Assembly: GCA_034509925.1 (NCBI GenBank)
Contig: JAVTLF010000015.1
Span: 116,469 to 180,468, forward strand
Length of the DNA: 64,000 nucleotides
From: Hirudinaria manillensis
Lineage: Eukaryota > Annelida > Clitellata > Hirudinida > Hirudinidae
Direction: 5' to 3'
Positions 61,333 to 64,000 of this stretch are shown in pieces. The notes under the pieces were generated by a model. It saw only the letters and a list, made by a program, of their open reading frames with translations, made no database searches and had not been told where the DNA came from. Numbering within the stretch: position 1 is the stretch's first letter; each line of letters opens with the position of its first letter. Both the position numbers and the translations under genes were made by a program.

Positions 61333-63595
61333 GATGTTTTCAAACCCCCCATTGGAGAACAAATGGATTTTTGTTTAAAAGTGTTTCATGAGGATGCTGA
61401 AGATTTGAAAAAAGGTGAGCTTTACTTTTTGGGTTTCCAACCTGATGATTGTTGTTTGTGTAACAGGATAACAAAATGGAGGAGCAAGTGATGGTATATA
61501 TTTGAAAATATTTTCTGACGTTGTGAGAAATATAAACTTTGTTCATTGAAAATTCTGGCAGATATCTGGATGCCTTATTTCATAGAGGAGCCTGTCCATT
61601 CTTTTAATAAAGATTCTGGGTTACTTCATTATCAGTATCCTTCATCTTTGTCAGGTTTGCTAATTTATGGCTCCCATGTTTGACTTTATTTAAGTTATTT
61701 TATTTGGTTATTTTACTACTAGCAAACAAAAAGTTTTTCATTGATGGTAATAGAAGAGATCTGAAAAAAGAAGGTTATTATGTTGGACCCAGTCCACAGG
61801 TAGAACATTGGGTTTTGAATAGAGTGGAAAACCGATTAATCGGTGAGAAGTATAGAGGAAAAGATGGAGGAGAGGAGGATGTAGATTCATGCAATGTTTG
61901 TTCATGTTTTTATTCATTTTTTTTTACAATTTTTGCCGTGCCTTTACATCAAAGGCACGGCAAAAAATGGGATAACATTGCGCACGTAAAATATTAGACA
62001 AATAAATGTAAAATGTAAATGTAAGACAAAAATTTTTGAATAACTGAATTCAATTGAGCAGCACTCAAATGAATGTCACAATCTCCGAGAAAAACCCCTT
62101 TGGGGTATTCCCAGGAGCATCTAAGTATTGAACTAATGGAGCAAAAATCATTATCATTATTGGCTCTTTATAATTAGAAGCTTTTATAGATTAGATTGGT
62201 ATTCTAATTTAGGAAAAATTATTGATTTTAAAATATTACCTAGTGTTATCTCATTATTTGTGCAGTAAGAACGTTCCTTATGAAAAGATTTAAATGTTAA
62301 AGTTAGGGCTAAATTTTATATGAGAAGTAGAATCCTAATGTAAATTTTCTAATCTGTTATCCTATTGAGGATATATTACGTCAGCATCTCTGAAAAGTCT
62401 TTGCAACATCGCAATATTCGCAATCCAACTCACTCATTCAATAAAAATTGGTTGAATCTTTTACTAGTGCTTTTCAAGAGATTAACCTTATTGTTCAACC
62501 TATTTAGAATCAAAGCCAGTTCTTTTATAAGGAATAGTTATAATGACCATCTTTAGCTTTGGAGAGAATGAAATATGACTTAGAAATAAGCAAATTCTCT
62601 GAGTTTTAAGTAATAAATTGGAGCTTTAATGTTTTTCAAACATGATGATAAGGGTAGACAGGTTCAACTCTTAAATTTACTAGTTTCCTACATTTTTCTC
62701 AGTCCTGGTCTCTCAAATTGTGAAATAGTTCTTCTTCTCACCAAGCTATTCTATATTGTCACCAAATAAGGCTTGCTCTGTAGGATAAAGGTGACAGTCA
62801 CATCAGAAAAAATTGATGTAGTCATAGCAGTAAAGATGAGATGATGAAACAAAAATTAGTAGAAAATTATTACATGAAGATGATTTCATCATTTCTGCAA
62901 ATAACTAATTTAGTCAAGTAAAATTCCTACCTAATAACAAGGATAACCACTGCATCTTAGCTAATCTTTTGAGTGCTTTAAATCCCACTGTGGTTGGGAA
63001 GGTTGAGATTTTTAATTTTAAGGATTTCATAATTTTCAACCCCTACAGATAACTTTCATTGGATTTCATTGGAATAATACGATGAGTTTGGTATTACCAT
63101 ATATCTCAATAACATTATCACAAGCATCTGGATAAATTCACTTCCTCATAGAAGTTTTATTTAACTTTAATAAAGGTTAATAATATACATTTAATGGAAG
63201 AAATCTATTTGAAGCAGAAATGGTTCAATGAAGATGGAAGGCTTATTAGTTTGATTGATCCCGTGAAAGAATCATCAAATCGACCAACATTTATTCAAGA
63301 GGATTCCTCCTTTCTTGTATCTCCATTTGTTAGGGTTAGATTATTGACTAATTTCATGATAAAATTAAATTTTGTTAAAAGATTTGTGTTTTATTAATTG
63401 CAGCCAAAGTTACAAGATAACGAGATTTTGGGAGATGATAAACACTTTGTGTTGGACATGGATATAAATAGCTTAAAGTTTTGTCATCATCACCTTTTTA
63501 GCAAAGAACATGTTCTTGCTTCTAGATTGGGGGAACTAGATCAGCTATATGTTGTAAAAGAAGAAAACTGTATTGTAGATTACTTGAATGAAAGG
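61333..63595 (+). CDS. CC2D2A ortholog, N-terminal/central exons (partial, runs off the window)
   Basis: Five exons join in phase: 61333-61414, 61562-61654, 61723-61842, 63201-63334 and 63404-63595, each with GT-AG borders. The first three junctions are phase 1, the fourth phase 0. The protein reads an EGYYVGPSP block, ENRLI, then KWFNEDGRL, and FVLDMDINSLKFCHHHLFSKEHVLA. These match, in order and spacing, the segment before the coiled coil of vertebrate CC2D2A (E-G-L-Y-x-G ... E-N-R-L ... W-F-x-D-D-G-R ... L-D-I-D-I-S-x-L ... F-S-R-E-H-V-L-A). CC2D2A is a C2-domain protein of the MKS complex at the ciliary transition zone, needed for ciliogenesis. The coiled-coil, C2 and C-terminal domains would lie beyond 64000. 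No frame breaks were seen, so it is probably functional. Confidence 0.85.
61843..63200 (+). other. 1,358-bp intron of the CC2D2A-like gene
   Basis: Bounded by donor ATCG|GTGAGAAG and acceptor TTTAATGGAAG. It holds the perfect hairpin at 61930-61966 and otherwise AT-rich sequence. The 63-codon frame at 62365-62556 has no motif and is not called. Confidence 0.7.
61930..61966. repeat. Perfect 16-bp inverted repeat (hairpin) in the intron
   Basis: TTTTTGCCGTGCCTTT (61930-61945) is followed by a 5-base spacer (ACATC) and its exact reverse complement (61951-61966). The GC-rich core stands out in AT-rich intron DNA. It could be the relic of a small inverted-repeat transposon or a structured RNA element. 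It is too short for a typical microRNA precursor. Confidence 0.85.
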
Positions 63596-64000
63596 GTAAG
63601 AGATTTTCAAGCTCTCAGCAGCATAGTGAGAGCGTAGCTGGGGCATTAGCACTGGGTGCGAGGTACTCAGTTTACTTAGTACTAGATTTGTTTCGGATTA
63701 CATATGATGAACCCACTAATGAAAACTGGAATTACTTATAAGACAAAATATATTTTAAATATAAATGATGCTGTTTGGGCCAACATCTGATGAATAGCTA
63801 TTGATTGGATTGCTGGTCTGGTTAAACAACAATTTAATTGAACACTGCCTTGCAAGCTCTTCTTAAGAGATTTGGATTTGATGCCTCTCCATCACAAATG
63901 TTTAGATTTTGGCAACTTCGGAAAATGCCACCAATGTTGATTTGGGAAGAAAACTGTGCAACTGATATTTGTGACTAATATGCTTGATGAATGGATGAGA
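63596..64000 (+). other. Intron start and an unassigned 47-codon open stretch
   Basis: After the donor at 63596 (AAAG|GGTAAG region) no in-phase continuation of the CC2D2A-like protein was found. An open stretch at 63838-63978, reading LLKRFGFDASPSQMFRFWQL and ending in TAA, is protein-like. It does not resemble the expected coiled coil and may be a fragment of mobile DNA. Confidence 0.35.

Noticed and set aside
61930-61966. microRNA precursor
   Set aside because: The stem is 16 bp with a 5-base loop, shorter than typical precursors, and no extended pairing was seen outside it.
1-64000. tRNA genes
   Set aside because: No cloverleaf with A and B boxes was recognised by eye. A tRNAscan run would settle this.

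Overview
The window is AT-rich DNA from an animal (metazoan) nuclear genome, most likely an invertebrate. The evidence is spliceosomal introns with GT-AG borders, a ciliary transition-zone gene (CC2D2A-type), a gene built of thrombospondin type-1 (TSP1) repeat exons, and decayed retroelements of several metazoan families. Nothing in the sequence fixes the phylum.

Layout. 1-2.6 kb: AT-rich flank and a 5'-truncated CR1/L2/Jockey-type LINE on the minus strand. About 2.6-41.5 kb: the dominant feature, a head-to-tail array of 13 nearly identical units of about 2,988 bp. Each unit is a decayed R2-type non-LTR retrotransposon (N-terminal zinc finger, reverse transcriptase, restriction-like endonuclease). 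All copies carry the same disabling lesions: FAYD where the RT family has F/Y-x-DD, loss of the RPD motif of the endonuclease, and shared stops and frameshifts. The element therefore died first and was then amplified as a macrosatellite. Both edges are scrambled: pieces of the unit from non-adjacent positions are joined there, and the terminal copies are the most diverged.

41.5-47.8 kb: non-repetitive flank with a large coding-like stretch on the minus strand (disordered Ser/Asn/Lys-rich product, interrupted by single-base frameshifts) and unassigned DNA. 47.8-50.3 kb: five TSP1 exons on the minus strand, almost all of symmetric phase 1-1, plus a decayed TSP1 exon. 50.7-59 kb: a retroelement graveyard. 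It holds the C-terminus of a second restriction-like-endonuclease retroelement, pieces of an APE-type LINE in opposing orientations, a Ty3/Gypsy remnant without its RT region, and a relic of a widespread uncharacterised transposon-linked protein family. 59.6-64 kb: a small two-exon gene of unknown function, then exons of a CC2D2A ortholog running off the right end.

The only parts that look like working host genes are the CC2D2A-like gene, the small 98-residue gene, probably the TSP1 gene and perhaps the disordered-protein gene. Most differences between array copies, and the breaks in otherwise good exons, are one-base changes in homopolymers. Some may therefore be consensus errors of the assembly rather than biology.
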